This document shows positions 1-7,146 of a stretch of 7,157 nt of DNA, piece after piece. The stretch is taken from NCBI GenBank assembly GCA_021793745.1, contig JAJYSD010000056.1:1-7157 (forward strand), written 5' to 3'. The notes beneath the pieces were generated by a model that did not search any database, was not told the origin of the DNA, and saw only the letters and a program-made list of their open reading frames with translations. The first letter of the stretch is position 1. Every line of letters begins with the position of its first letter. Origin of the DNA: Bacillota bacterium. Its GTDB lineage: Bacteria; Bacillota; Bacilli; Thermoactinomycetales; DSM-44946. The position numbers and the translations under genes are program-made.

Positions 1-143
1 GACCGATTGTCAGCCGAGGCAAGGTCACGGAGTTGTCCAAGCAGGATTTATACAGGTTGTTGAAACGGCAGTTGAAGGAGATGCCGGGCCGCCCGGGTCA
101 GCATCATCTGATTCAGGGAGAGCTGTCTCGCTTCTTTCATTGA
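1..143 (+). CDS. glnR: GlnR nitrogen repressor, C-terminal end only (MerR family, partial)
   Basis: The reading frame starting at base 3 is open from the window edge to TGA at 141-143 and encodes the last 46 residues of a protein. It ends in QGELSRFFH, which closely resembles the B. subtilis GlnR terminus (RQGDMSRFFH as I recall it). It also carries a Leu/Lys-rich helix (DLYRLLKRQLKEM) like the GlnR segment before the tail. GlnR is a MerR-type repressor of glnRA and other nitrogen genes; its N-terminal DNA-binding domain lies outside the window. In Bacillus the C-terminal tail is autoinhibitory and is relieved by feedback-inhibited glutamine synthetase. glnA follows 41 bases downstream with no terminator between, matching the classic glnRA operon. 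The identification rests on a short tail plus position, but both agree. Confidence 0.88.
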   Translation, partial: PIVSRGKVTELSKQDLYRLLKRQLKEMPGRPGQHHLIQGELSRFFH

Positions 144-168
144 TGCTGCCATGACACGATTCTATGGG

Positions 169-177
169 AAGGGGAGG
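169..177 (+). promoter_or_regulatory. Ribosome binding site of glnA
   Basis: The purine-rich AAGGGGAGG lies 7 bases before the ATG at 185 and fixes that codon as the glnA start. It partly overlaps an 8-base palindrome, AGGGCCCT, at 175-182. Confidence 0.75.
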
Positions 178-184
178 GCCCTAG

Positions 185-1525
185 ATGCCTCGAAGGTTCA
201 CAGGTGAAGACATCATGAAGATGGCGGAAGAGGAGAATGTCCGATATATCCGGCTACAGTTCACCGATTTGATGGGGACCATCAAGAATGTGGAAATCCC
301 CCGCAGCCAGCTGGAAAAGGCATTGAACAACAAAATGATGTTTGACGGGTCATCCATCGAGGGCTTTGTGCGCATCGAGGAATCGGACATGTATCTGTAT
401 CCCGACCTCGATACCTGGGTGATTTATCCCTGGACGTCGCGGGCGGAGGGTCGAGTCGCCGGTTTGATCTGCGACGTTTATCTGCCGGATGGCACCCCCT
501 TTTCCGGCGATCCGCGTAATATCCTGAAAAAGGTGATGAAGGAAGCGGAGGAGATGGGCTTTACCGCCTTCAACGTGGGGACCGAACCGGAATTTTTCCT
601 GTTCAAGTCCGATGAAAAAGGGGAAGCCACTTTGGATCTCAACGACAAGGGCGGCTATTTTGATCTGGCGCCCTTGGATTTGGGCGAAAATTGCCGGCGG
701 GATATCGTGGTCACCCTGGACCAGCTGGGGTTTGAGGTGGAGGCATCCCATCACGAAGTGGCACCGGGTCAGCATGAGATCGATTTCAAGTATGCGGAGG
801 CGGTGCAGACGGCGGACAACATCCAGATCTTCAAATTGGTTGTGAAGAATATCGCTCGCCGCTACGGTCTGCATGCTACTTTTATGCCGAAGCCGCTCTA
901 CGGTGTGAACGGTTCGGGGATGCACTGCCACTTGTCGTTGTTCCGGGGGAACGAAAACGCCTTTTACGATGAAAGGGACGAGCTGGGGCTTTCCGAGACC
1001 GCCCGCCACTTCCTGGCCGGCATCCTGAAGCACGCCCCTTCGTTTACGGCCATTACCAACCCTTTGGTCAACTCCTACAAGCGGCTGGTTCCCGGTTACG
1101 AAGCCCCTTGTTATGTGGCCTGGTCGCCGAAAAACCGGAGTCCCCTGGCTCGCATTCCGGCGTCGCGGGGGTTGAGCACCCGGATCGAAGTGCGCAGTCC
1201 CGATCCTGCAGCCAACCCGTATCTGGCCCTGGCGGTGATGCTGAAGGCGGGGCTGGATGGCATCAAAAACGAGTTGCCCCTTCCGGAGCAGGTGGATCGC
1301 AACATTTACATCATGGATGAGGCGGAGCGCCGGGAAGCGGGGATCGAAAGTTTGCCCTCCACGCTGAAGGAAGCCCTGGAGGCGATGAAACAAAATCCGG
1401 TCATCTGCGATGCCCTCGGGGAACACGCGTTGACTCACTTTGTGGAAGCGAAGGAGATTGAGTGGGATATGTTCCGGATGCAGGTGCATCCTTGGGAGCG
1501 GGAGCAGTACATGTCGCTGTATTGA
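185..1525 (+). CDS. glnA: Glutamine synthetase, type I-alpha (GSI-alpha)
   Basis: Cytosolic enzyme making glutamine from glutamate, ammonia and ATP. The protein has 446 residues; the B. subtilis enzyme has about 444 and can be aligned almost end to end from memory. Visible signatures are the N-terminal beta-grasp segment ([19 protein letters not shown]), FDGSS at 53-57, the ATP-binding signature [16 protein letters not shown] at 236-251, and the active-site flap PGYEAP with Glu306 (Glu304 in B. subtilis). Further on are RIPASRG and the conserved end HPWEREQYM. Arg63 in GFVRIEESD corresponds to B. subtilis Arg62, implicated in feedback inhibition. The NLYDLPP adenylylation motif of type I-beta enzymes is absent, so control is expected by feedback inhibition and GlnR rather than by adenylylation. 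The gene is cotranscribed with glnR and ends at the terminator at 1541. I see no defect in it. Confidence 0.98.
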   Translation: MPRRFTGEDIMKMAEEENVRYIRLQFTDLMGTIKNVEIPRSQLEKALNNKMMFDGSSIEGFVRIEESDMYLYPDLDTWVIYPWTSRAEGRVAGLICDVYLPDGTPFSGDPRNILKKVMKEAEEMGFTAFNVGTEPEFFLFKSDEKGEATLDLNDKGGYFDLAPLDLGENCRRDIVVTLDQLGFEVEASHHEVAPGQHEIDFKYAEAVQTADNIQIFKLVVKNIARRYGLHATFMPKPLYGVNGSGMHCHLSLFRGNENAFYDERDELGLSETARHFLAGILKHAPSFTAITNPLVNSYKRLVPGYEAPCYVAWSPKNRSPLARIPASRGLSTRIEVRSPDPAANPYLALAVMLKAGLDGIKNELPLPEQVDRNIYIMDEAERREAGIESLPSTLKEALEAMKQNPVICDALGEHALTHFVEAKEIEWDMFRMQVHPWEREQYMSLY

Positions 1526-1540
1526 TGCGGTGGAAATGGC

Positions 1541-1565
1541 AGCCGGCGAAAACGCCGGCTTTTTT
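1541..1565 (+). terminator. Intrinsic terminator of glnRA
   Basis: A perfect 8-bp GC-rich stem, AGCCGGCG / CGCCGGCT, closes an AAAA loop and runs straight into a stretch of six T. It starts 16 bases after the glnA stop, so it ends the glnRA transcript and separates it from asnS. Confidence 0.95.
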
Positions 1566-1588
1566 GCCGCCGTTCAGGGTTTCTCGGT

Positions 1589-1618
1589 TTGACTCTCCAT
1601 TTCCGGTGGGTTTATAAT
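1589..1618 (+). promoter_or_regulatory. Sigma-A promoter of asnS
   Basis: A -35 box TTGACT (1589-1594, 5 of 6 matches to consensus) and a perfect -10 box TATAAT (1613-1618) are separated by 18 bases. Transcription should begin near 1625, leaving a leader of about 26 bases. That is far too short for a T-box riboswitch, which controls many aminoacyl-tRNA synthetase genes in Firmicutes. The promoter appears constitutive, with no operator-like repeat visible. Confidence 0.88.
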
Positions 1619-1650
1619 GAACGAGTCAATAATCGGATGGAGGAATCGAC

Positions 1651-2940
1651 GTGTTGATCCGGATTGGCAACATCGCTGACCATGTCGGAGAATCGGTGAA
1701 GTTGGGGGTATGGTTGTACAACAAGCGTTCCAGCGGAAAGATCCAGTTTCTACAGCTCCGCGACGGAACCGGTTTTATCCAGGGAGTTCTGGTGAAGAGC
1801 CAGGTAGCCCCGGAGGTGTGGGAACGGGCCAAGGAATTGACCCAGGAGAGCTCCCTCTATGTTCAGGGGACGGTTCGCCGGGATGAACGGGCCCCCAGCG
1901 GATACGAATTGGATGTCGAGGATATCGAAATCATTCAGATCGCCGATGAGTACCCCATCGCCTTAAAAAAGCACGGTGTGGATTTTTTGATGGATCACCG
2001 CCATCTGTGGATTCGCTCTCCCCGCCAGCGGTCCATCCTCAAGATCCGCGCCGAAATCATCCGGGCCATCCAGGAGTGGCTGGACGGGCAAGGGTTCACC
2101 CTCGTCGATCCGCCGGTGCTGACTCCGTCGGCCTGCGAGGGGACGACCACGCTTTTTTCCACCGATTATTTCGATGAGGAGGCCTATCTGACCCAAAGCG
2201 GCCAGCTGTACATGGAGGCGGCGGCGATGGCGCTGGGACGGGTTTATTCCTTCGGGCCCACCTTCCGGGCGGAAAAGTCCAAGACGCGTCGCCATCTGAC
2301 CGAGTTTTGGATGGTTGAACCCGAGATGGCCTTCACGGAGCATGATGAAAGTTTGCGCATCCAGGAGCAATTGGTGAGCCACGTGGTGCAGCACGTGCTG
2401 GAGTCGTGCCAAGAGGAGCTCAAGGCGATCGACCGGGACATCACGCCCCTGGAACGGGTGAAGCCGCCGTTCCCCCGGATCACCTACGATGAAGCGGTGG
2501 AGCTTTTGAACCGGGAAGGGATGCCCTTTGAATGGGGCGAGGATTTCGGTGCACCCCATGAGACGAAGATCGCCGAAAGCTTTGAGAAACCGGTATTCAT
2601 CACCCACTATCCGGCCAAGGTGAAGGCTTTCTATATGAAGCCGGATCCGTCGCGGCCCGAGGTGGTTCTGTGTGCGGATCTGATCGCGCCGGAGGGATAC
2701 GGCGAGATTATCGGCGGCAGTCAACGCATCGACGATCCGAAGCTCCTCGAGCAGCGGTTTGCGGAACATCAACTCCCCCGGGATGCCTATGAGTGGTATT
2801 TGGACCTGCGGCGGTACGGCACCGTTCCCCATTCCGGTTTCGGACTGGGACTGGAGCGGACGGTGGCCTGGATTTGCGGATTGGATCATGTCCGGGAAAC
2901 GATCCCCTTCCCTAGGATGATGAACCGCCTTTACCCGTGA
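1651..2940 (+). CDS. asnS: Asparaginyl-tRNA synthetase (class IIb)
   Basis: Cytosolic enzyme that charges tRNA-Asn with asparagine using ATP. The protein has 429 residues; B. subtilis AsnS has about 430. An N-terminal OB-fold anticodon-binding domain (about 1-110, with [17 protein letters not shown] at 25-41) precedes the class II catalytic core. Motif 2 begins at [11 protein letters not shown] (Phe205, Arg206), and motif 3 is GFGLGLER at 396-403 with Arg403. The segment [20 protein letters not shown] and the ending [12 protein letters not shown] are characteristic of AsnRS rather than AspRS. Translation starts at GTG, set by GGAGG at 1639-1643, 7 bases upstream. The start matches the B. subtilis N-terminus. 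The gene has its own promoter and terminator, so it is probably a single-gene transcript. dnaD follows, as in Bacillus; glnRA upstream differs from the aspB neighbour usual there. Confidence 0.97.
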   Translation: MLIRIGNIADHVGESVKLGVWLYNKRSSGKIQFLQLRDGTGFIQGVLVKSQVAPEVWERAKELTQESSLYVQGTVRRDERAPSGYELDVEDIEIIQIADEYPIALKKHGVDFLMDHRHLWIRSPRQRSILKIRAEIIRAIQEWLDGQGFTLVDPPVLTPSACEGTTTLFSTDYFDEEAYLTQSGQLYMEAAAMALGRVYSFGPTFRAEKSKTRRHLTEFWMVEPEMAFTEHDESLRIQEQLVSHVVQHVLESCQEELKAIDRDITPLERVKPPFPRITYDEAVELLNREGMPFEWGEDFGAPHETKIAESFEKPVFITHYPAKVKAFYMKPDPSRPEVVLCADLIAPEGYGEIIGGSQRIDDPKLLEQRFAEHQLPRDAYEWYLDLRRYGTVPHSGFGLGLERTVAWICGLDHVRETIPFPRMMNRLYP

Positions 2941-2948
2941 GGGTTTAT

Positions 2949-2980
2949 GCATCGGTGCTGAACCGATGCTTTTTGTTTTT
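2949..2980 (+). terminator. Intrinsic terminator of asnS
   Basis: A perfect 8-bp stem, GCATCGGT / ACCGATGC, with a 5-base loop (GCTGA) is followed by TTTTTGTTTTT. It starts 9 bases after the asnS stop. An ATG at 2966, in frame with dnaD, sits inside the descending arm of this hairpin and is therefore an unlikely dnaD start. Confidence 0.9.
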
Positions 2981-3006
2981 CAAGACTGTTTTTTCTCGCC
3001 CTTCGC

Positions 3007-3015
3007 TGGTATAGT
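3007..3015 (+). promoter_or_regulatory. Extended -10 promoter of dnaD
   Basis: TGGTATAGT combines the TGn extension with TATAGT, a 5-of-6 match to the -10 consensus. No good -35 box lies 16-18 bases upstream (the region is T-rich), which fits an extended -10 promoter. Transcription would begin near 3021-3023, leaving only about 12 bases before the dnaD ATG at 3035. Confidence 0.6.
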
Positions 3016-3034
3016 AGGGATGAGGTGGGTGGAC

Positions 3035-3760
3035 ATGGAACGAAAAGGGTCACCGCACGCTGCATTGGTTCACCTGTTGCAGGAGGGGTCGATCGCCCTG
3101 CCCACGGTATTGTTTTCCGAGTACAAGCGATTGGGCTTGTCGGAGGGACAAGTGATGCTTCTCCTGCACCTGATGGTGTTTCAGGAGAAGGAAGGGAAGT
3201 CCTTTCCGACCGTGAGCGAACTGGAAGAACGGATGAGCGTTCCCGCGGATCAAATCGTCTCCTGGCTGCAATCCCTGGTCCGCGGCGGTTTTCTCAAAAT
3301 CGAGGAGGAAACCGATTGGGCGGGTCTGCGCTCCGAACGGTACAACCTCTCTCCGCTGTTGCAGCAGTTGGCCGCTTCCTTTTTGGACCGCCGGGTGGGC
3401 TCCCCTGCGGGGGACGAGGAGGAAGCGGTTTATCAACAGCTGTTTCGCCGTTTTGAAGAGGAGTTTGGACGCCCCTTGTCACCGATGGAGTGCGAGATGC
3501 TGACCCAGTGGGTGGATCAGGATGGCTACTCCGAGGAACTGATCCAGGCGGCCCTGCGGGAGGCGGTATTCTCGGGAAAGGTCAGCTTTCGATACATCGA
3601 TCGAATCCTGTTGGAATGGCAACGAAACCGCATCCGGAATGCCGAGGAGGCAGCGGAGTATTCCCGGCGGTTCCGGAAAAAGGGGGTGCTCTACCAGGGG
3701 GAGGAGCGCAAACCCAGCCATTCCTCCTTTACCTTTTACAACTGGGTGAATCAAGAGTGA
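3035..3760 (+). CDS. dnaD: DnaD replication initiation / primosome protein
   Basis: DnaD acts with DnaB and DnaI to load the replicative helicase at oriC and at restarting forks in Firmicutes. From ATG 3035 the protein has 241 residues (B. subtilis DnaD about 232). The N-terminal part (about 1-100) resembles the DnaD winged-helix oligomerisation domain. The C-terminal domain carries FEEEFGRPLSPMECEML and the signature YxxxIxxxW as YIDRILLEW (Tyr187, Ile191, Trp195), implicated in DNA binding. The tail ends FYNWVNQE, close to the B. subtilis ending FYNWLEQ. The frame is open upstream to ATG 2966, but that codon lies in the asnS terminator and before the likely promoter. ATG 3035 has AGGTGG six bases upstream and best matches family N-termini; ATG 3020 is possible but would lie at or before the transcription start. 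In Bacillus nth usually follows; here it does not. Confidence 0.94.
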   Translation: MERKGSPHAALVHLLQEGSIALPTVLFSEYKRLGLSEGQVMLLLHLMVFQEKEGKSFPTVSELEERMSVPADQIVSWLQSLVRGGFLKIEEETDWAGLRSERYNLSPLLQQLAASFLDRRVGSPAGDEEEAVYQQLFRRFEEEFGRPLSPMECEMLTQWVDQDGYSEELIQAALREAVFSGKVSFRYIDRILLEWQRNRIRNAEEAAEYSRRFRKKGVLYQGEERKPSHSSFTFYNWVNQE

Positions 3761-3770
3761 TCGTGTCCGG

Positions 3771-3800
3771 AGACGGCGGCTGCAGAGCCCCGTCTTTTTT
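3771..3800 (+). terminator. Intrinsic terminator of dnaD
   Basis: AGACGG(C)GGCT pairs with AGCCCCGTCT to give a 10-bp stem with a single bulged C at 3777 and a 4-base loop at 3782-3785. A run of six T follows, then C and five more T. It starts 10 bases after the dnaD stop and insulates dnaD from the transporter operon. Confidence 0.85.
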
Positions 3801-3947
3801 CTTTTTGCGGAAGGTTATGACAAAAGGCGGAATTAAAGCAGGGCTTTCAGACGGGGAAGGCGAATAAATTAATGCTAGAACTGTCTGATTTTCATTATTG
3901 GCGTACTATTCTTGATGCAATGATCCTGCCGGTGGGGAGGGTAGACC
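3801..3947 (+). promoter_or_regulatory. Leader and presumed promoter region of the app-type operon
   Basis: This 147-base gap between the dnaD terminator and appD contains a stretch at about 3860-3920 that is clearly more AT-rich than the neighbouring genes, as expected for a promoter. Several weak -10-like hexamers are visible, such as TAAATT at 3865, TGCTAGAAC at 3873 and TACTAT at 3904, but none has a convincing -35 partner. The exact promoter is therefore unresolved. The only clear signal is the ribosome binding site GGGGAGGG at 3934-3941, six bases before the TTG start of appD. Confidence 0.4.
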
Positions 3948-4934
3948 TTGTCTGAATCGCTGCTTCAAATTCGGAATCTTAAAACGTATTTTTTTCAGGA
4001 TGACGGAGCGGTCCCGGCGGTCGATGGGATCGACCTCGAGGTGAGGCGAAAAGAGACGATGGCATTGGTGGGGGAATCCGGTTGCGGGAAGAGTATCACA
4101 TCCTTTTCCATTTTGAAGTTGCTTCCCGAACGCGGAAAGATTGTCGAAGGGGAAATTCTCTTTGACGGCAGAGATCTCCGGGATCTGTCGGAGGAGGAGA
4201 TGGTCCGGATCCGCGGGAATGAGATTTCGATGATTTTCCAGGAGCCGATGACCTCCCTGAATCCGGTGATGACGATCGGTGACCAGATCGCCGAAAGTCT
4301 GATCCTCCATCAGGGATTGGACAGGAAGGAGGCTCGCCTTCGGACGACGGAGTTTTTGAAATTGGTCGGGTTTGCGCGGGCCGAGGAGATCGTCGACGAG
4401 TATCCGCACCAATTGTCCGGGGGCATGCGCCAGCGGGCGATGATCGCCATGGCGATGGCCTGCAATCCCAAGTTGCTCATCGCCGACGAGCCGACGACGG
4501 CCCTGGATGTGACGATTCAGGCCCAAATCCTGGATCTGATGCGCGGTTTAAAGGAAAAGTTCGACACCTCGATCCTGCTGATCACCCACGATTTGGGCGT
4601 TGTGGCCGAGATGGCGGACCGGGTCGTGGTGATGTACGCCGGACGGGTGGTGGAGGAGGCGGATGTCCTCCGCCTGTTTGAACAGCCGGCCCATCCTTAT
4701 ACGGAGGGATTGTTGAAGTCCGTCCCCAGCCTGGAAGGGGAGCAGGAGCGCCTATACTCGATTCGCGGAAATGTTCCTTCACCGGACGAATGGGCCCAGG
4801 GATGCAAGTTCGCACCCCGCTGTGAAAAGGCCTGGGAACGCTGCCTCGTGGCGGAACCGGAGCTTCGGGAGATCGCTCCGGGCCACCGCGTCCGCTGTTT
4901 CCTCCACGAACCCGGAGAGGGGGGCGAGGGATGA
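3948..4934 (+). CDS. appD: Oligopeptide ABC transporter ATP-binding protein AppD/OppD
   Basis: One of the two ATPases powering an oligopeptide importer on the inner face of the membrane. The protein has 328 residues, the length I recall for B. subtilis AppD. Motifs in order: Walker A GESGCGKS (42-49), Q-loop Gln98 in [13 protein letters not shown] signature LSGGMRQR (156-163), Walker B LLIADE (176-181), D-loop ALD (185-187) and H-loop His214. The C-terminal extension typical of Opp/Dpp ATPases includes HPYTEGLL and a four-cysteine pattern, Cys286-x5-Cys292-x6-Cys299-x17-Cys317, reported to hold a [4Fe-4S] cluster in some relatives. Translation begins at TTG, supported by GGGGAGGG six bases upstream; no better in-frame start is near. 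It overlaps the next gene by ATGA, implying translational coupling. The app name rests on gene order, so opp or dpp remain possible. Confidence 0.93.
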   Translation: MSESLLQIRNLKTYFFQDDGAVPAVDGIDLEVRRKETMALVGESGCGKSITSFSILKLLPERGKIVEGEILFDGRDLRDLSEEEMVRIRGNEISMIFQEPMTSLNPVMTIGDQIAESLILHQGLDRKEARLRTTEFLKLVGFARAEEIVDEYPHQLSGGMRQRAMIAMAMACNPKLLIADEPTTALDVTIQAQILDLMRGLKEKFDTSILLITHDLGVVAEMADRVVVMYAGRVVEEADVLRLFEQPAHPYTEGLLKSVPSLEGEQERLYSIRGNVPSPDEWAQGCKFAPRCEKAWERCLVAEPELREIAPGHRVRCFLHEPGEGGEG

Positions 4935-5902
4935 GCGAGACCGTATTGGAAGTCAAAAAACTCTCGAAGTATTTTCCCATCCGGGGCGGGCTTTTGCGAC
5001 GGGTGGTCGGCCATGTCAAAGCCGTCGATCAGGTCAGTTTTTCCATCAAACAGGGGGAGACCTTTGGTCTCGTCGGCGAGTCCGGCTGCGGGAAGTCGAC
5101 CACCGGACGCACGATTTTGCGGCTGTTGGAGCCGACCGGCGGCCAAGTCCTGTTTGAGGGGCGGGATATCGCTCAGCTTTCCCGACGGGCCATGCGCAAG
5201 GTGCGCCGGGATTTGCAGATGGTGTTCCAGGATCCCTTTGCTTCCCTCAATCCGACGATGACGGCGGGGGAGCTGATCGAGGAGCCGTTGAGGGTGCACG
5301 GCCTGTATACCAAAGCGGAGCGCCGGGAAAAGGTGCGGGAGATGATGGAGACGGTGGGGCTGGATTCCGCCTACCTTCAGCGCTATCCCCATGAGTTTTC
5401 CGGGGGACAGCGGCAGCGGATCGGGATCGCCCGGGCCCTCTCCCTGCGACCGAAGCTGATCATCGCCGACGAGCCCGTCTCGGCGCTGGATGTATCGATC
5501 CAGTCGCAAATTTTGAATCTGATGGAGGATTTGCAGGAGCAGTTCGGGCTGACCTACATCTTCATCGCCCACGATTTGAGCGTGGTCAAACATATTTCCG
5601 ACCGGGTGGGTGTGATGTATCTGGGGCGGATGGTGGAGGTGGCTCCCAAAAAGGAGCTTTACGGCCACCCGGCTCATCCCTATACGGAGGCGCTCTTGTC
5701 CGCCGTGCCGGTGCCCAATCCCCGGCATAAACGGGAGCGGATCGTATTGAGCGGCAATGTCCCCAGCCCGGCGAATCCACCGGCGGGATGCGCGTTTCAC
5801 CCGCGTTGTCCCAAGGCTTTTGACCGGTGCCGGCAGGAGCGCCCCGAATTGATCCACCTCGGCCGGGAGCATTATGTGGCTTGCCACTTGTACGGGGAAT
5901 GA
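4931..5902 (+). CDS. appF: Oligopeptide ABC transporter ATP-binding protein AppF/OppF
   Basis: Second ATPase of the oligopeptide importer, expected to pair with the AppD-like protein beneath the two permeases. The protein has 323 residues (B. subtilis AppF about 329). Walker A GESGCGKS (49-56), Q-loop Gln100 in [13 protein letters not shown] signature FSGGQRQR (156-163), Walker B LIIADE (176-181) and H-loop His214 are all intact. Its N-terminus, with [21 protein letters not shown], has the F-subunit insertion before the first strand. The C-terminal extension has [12 protein letters not shown] and Cys287-x5-Cys293-x6-Cys300-x17-Cys318, the same spacing as the AppD-like protein. ATG 4931 overlaps the appD stop by four bases, and purine-rich sequence (GAGGGGG near 4916-4922) provides the ribosome site. 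Both ATPases appear catalytically competent by motif. Confidence 0.93.
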   Translation: MSETVLEVKKLSKYFPIRGGLLRRVVGHVKAVDQVSFSIKQGETFGLVGESGCGKSTTGRTILRLLEPTGGQVLFEGRDIAQLSRRAMRKVRRDLQMVFQDPFASLNPTMTAGELIEEPLRVHGLYTKAERREKVREMMETVGLDSAYLQRYPHEFSGGQRQRIGIARALSLRPKLIIADEPVSALDVSIQSQILNLMEDLQEQFGLTYIFIAHDLSVVKHISDRVGVMYLGRMVEVAPKKELYGHPAHPYTEALLSAVPVPNPRHKRERIVLSGNVPSPANPPAGCAFHPRCPKAFDRCRQERPELIHLGREHYVACHLYGE

Positions 5903-6009
5903 GGGAGAGGCGTTGACGACACCGGTTTGGCGCGTCACCAAGCTGTGAAAGGGGGGATGCCTAGGGGAGGACGCCGAAGGGATGCACGCTGACGGCGGAA
6001 AATTTGATC

Positions 6010-6016
6010 AAGGGGG
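6010..6016 (+). promoter_or_regulatory. Ribosome binding site of the binding-protein gene
   Basis: AAGGGGG lies 8 bases before ATG 6025 and selects it over the in-frame TTG at 6004. Starting at TTG 6004 would put seven extra residues, including a cysteine, before the basic n-region of the lipoprotein signal. Confidence 0.7.
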
Positions 6017-6024
6017 TCTGTCCG

Positions 6025-7146
6025 ATGAAAAGAAAGTCCTTTCTTATCGCTATGATTTTCGTGTTGTCGTTGTCCGCCTTCCTCGCCGCATGCGGCCAGC
6101 AGGCGGACCATTCGAGCGGCGAGTCCGCCGGCGAGCCGGTTCCGGGGGGAACCGTGACCTTGTCGATGTTCAGCGCTCCGAAGGGGGTCTTCAATCCGAT
6201 TTTCTACGAGGACCAGTACGACTGGTATGCCATGGATTACGCCTTTGATGACCTGTGGGCCTATGACGACAAGCTTCAACTCAATGTGCCGATCCTGGCG
6301 GAGAAATGGGAATTTTCCGATGACGGAAAAGTGCTGACCATCCATTTGCGCAAGAATGCCAAGTGGCACGATGGAGAGCCGATCACGGCGGACGATCTGA
6401 TCTTCACCTGGGAGACGATCGCCGATCCGGATTACAGCGGCCCTCGCTACTACATGGTGGAGATGATCAAGGGCGCTCAGGAAAAGCACGAAGGAAAGGC
6501 CAAAACCATTTCCGGCCTCACCAAGGTGGATGACCATACGGTGAAGGTGGAGTTCGAGCATGCCCAGGCTAACGCTTTGGATAACCTATGGGATCACCCG
6601 ATTCCGAAACACGTATACGAAGGGGTTCCGGTAAAGGAGATGCCGAACCATGAAGCCACCAAGAAAAACCCGATCGGCAGCGGTCCCTTCAAATTTAAGG
6701 AGATCAAGCCCAACGAGTATGTGGTCCTGGAGAAGAACCCCGACTATTATGTGGAGGGCAAGCCGTATCTGGACCAGATCATCTGGAAGGTGATTTCCCA
6801 GGACGTGGCCATCGCCGCGCTGCAAAACGGGGAGATCGATTTCTTGTCGAACATTTCCCCCGCCGAATTTGAGACGATTGAAGCGATGGAACACATTGAA
6901 ATCAAAGAAACGCAATATTTCGGCTATCAGTATCTGGGATTCAAAGTGAACAACCCCAAGTTGAAGGATAAAAAGCTGCGCCAGGCGATCACCTACGGCA
7001 TCAACCGCCAGGCCCTGGTGGATGGACTGCTGAAAGGGCACGGCTCCGTACTCAACCAGCACATGCCGAAGGCGAGCTGGGCATACAATGAGAAGCTGGA
7101 AGATGCTTATCCCTATGATCCCGATAAGGCCAAGCAACTTCTGTAG
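6025..7146 (+). CDS. appA: Oligopeptide-binding lipoprotein AppA/OppA (SBP_bac_5), interrupted by in-frame TAG
   Basis: Extracytoplasmic peptide-capturing lipoprotein of the importer. From ATG 6025 the signal peptide has a basic start (MKRKS), a hydrophobic core and the lipobox LAAC, with Cys23 the expected lipidated residue. The family-5 binding-protein signature runs from about Leu91 through KWHDGEPITADD (His115, Asp116). IGSGPFKFKE (Gly218-Pro221) and LRQAITYGINRQALV (Arg319) follow. The best match I can recall is B. subtilis AppA (about 543 residues), agreeing with the D-F-A gene order. The frame stops at TAG 7144-7146 after only 373 residues, inside the conserved motif usually read AKQLLEEAGY; the codons after the stop encode Glu-Ala-Gly in frame. 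The stop therefore replaces one residue (GAG to TAG would suffice). Translated as written, the product would lack roughly the last third and should not fold into a working two-lobed binder. This may be a pseudogene or a base error. Confidence 0.85.
   Translation: MKRKSFLIAMIFVLSLSAFLAACGQQADHSSGESAGEPVPGGTVTLSMFSAPKGVFNPIFYEDQYDWYAMDYAFDDLWAYDDKLQLNVPILAEKWEFSDDGKVLTIHLRKNAKWHDGEPITADDLIFTWETIADPDYSGPRYYMVEMIKGAQEKHEGKAKTISGLTKVDDHTVKVEFEHAQANALDNLWDHPIPKHVYEGVPVKEMPNHEATKKNPIGSGPFKFKEIKPNEYVVLEKNPDYYVEGKPYLDQIIWKVISQDVAIAALQNGEIDFLSNISPAEFETIEAMEHIEIKETQYFGYQYLGFKVNNPKLKDKKLRQAITYGINRQALVDGLLKGHGSVLNQHMPKASWAYNEKLEDAYPYDPDKAKQLL

Noticed and set aside
350..1489. Open antisense frame of 379 codons opposite glnA
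   Set aside because: It lies wholly within glnA on the other strand, has no ribosome site or recognisable domain, and its low-complexity composition is what GC-rich third positions produce on the complement.
1526..1650. T-box riboswitch upstream of asnS
   Set aside because: The predicted transcript leader after TATAAT is only about 26 bases, and no T-box sequence or antiterminator fold is present. The only hairpin there belongs to glnA.
1963..2952. Open antisense frame of 329 codons opposite asnS
   Set aside because: It mirrors asnS codon bias, resembles no family, and begins next to the asnS terminator. The sense-strand AsnRS is unmistakable.
3887..3901. CodY-box-like sequence (GATTTTCATTATTGG) before appD
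   Set aside because: Only 8 of 15 positions match AATTTTCWGAAAATT, all but one of them in the first half. This is too weak to call, although CodY control of peptide permeases is known in Bacillus.
4697..5941. Open antisense frame of 414 codons across the appD/appF junction
   Set aside because: Its length comes from the GC-rich sense genes. The translation is rich in His, Pro, Arg and Gly with no domain, and both sense genes carry all ABC motifs.
5951..6016. Possible G-quadruplex in the appF-appA spacer
   Set aside because: The G runs are separated by long, uneven loops (7, 12 and about 31 bases), so a stable quadruplex is unlikely.
6004..6027. TTG 6004 as the start of the binding-protein gene
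   Set aside because: The ribosome site at 6010-6016 is correctly spaced only for ATG 6025, which gives a standard lipoprotein signal peptide.
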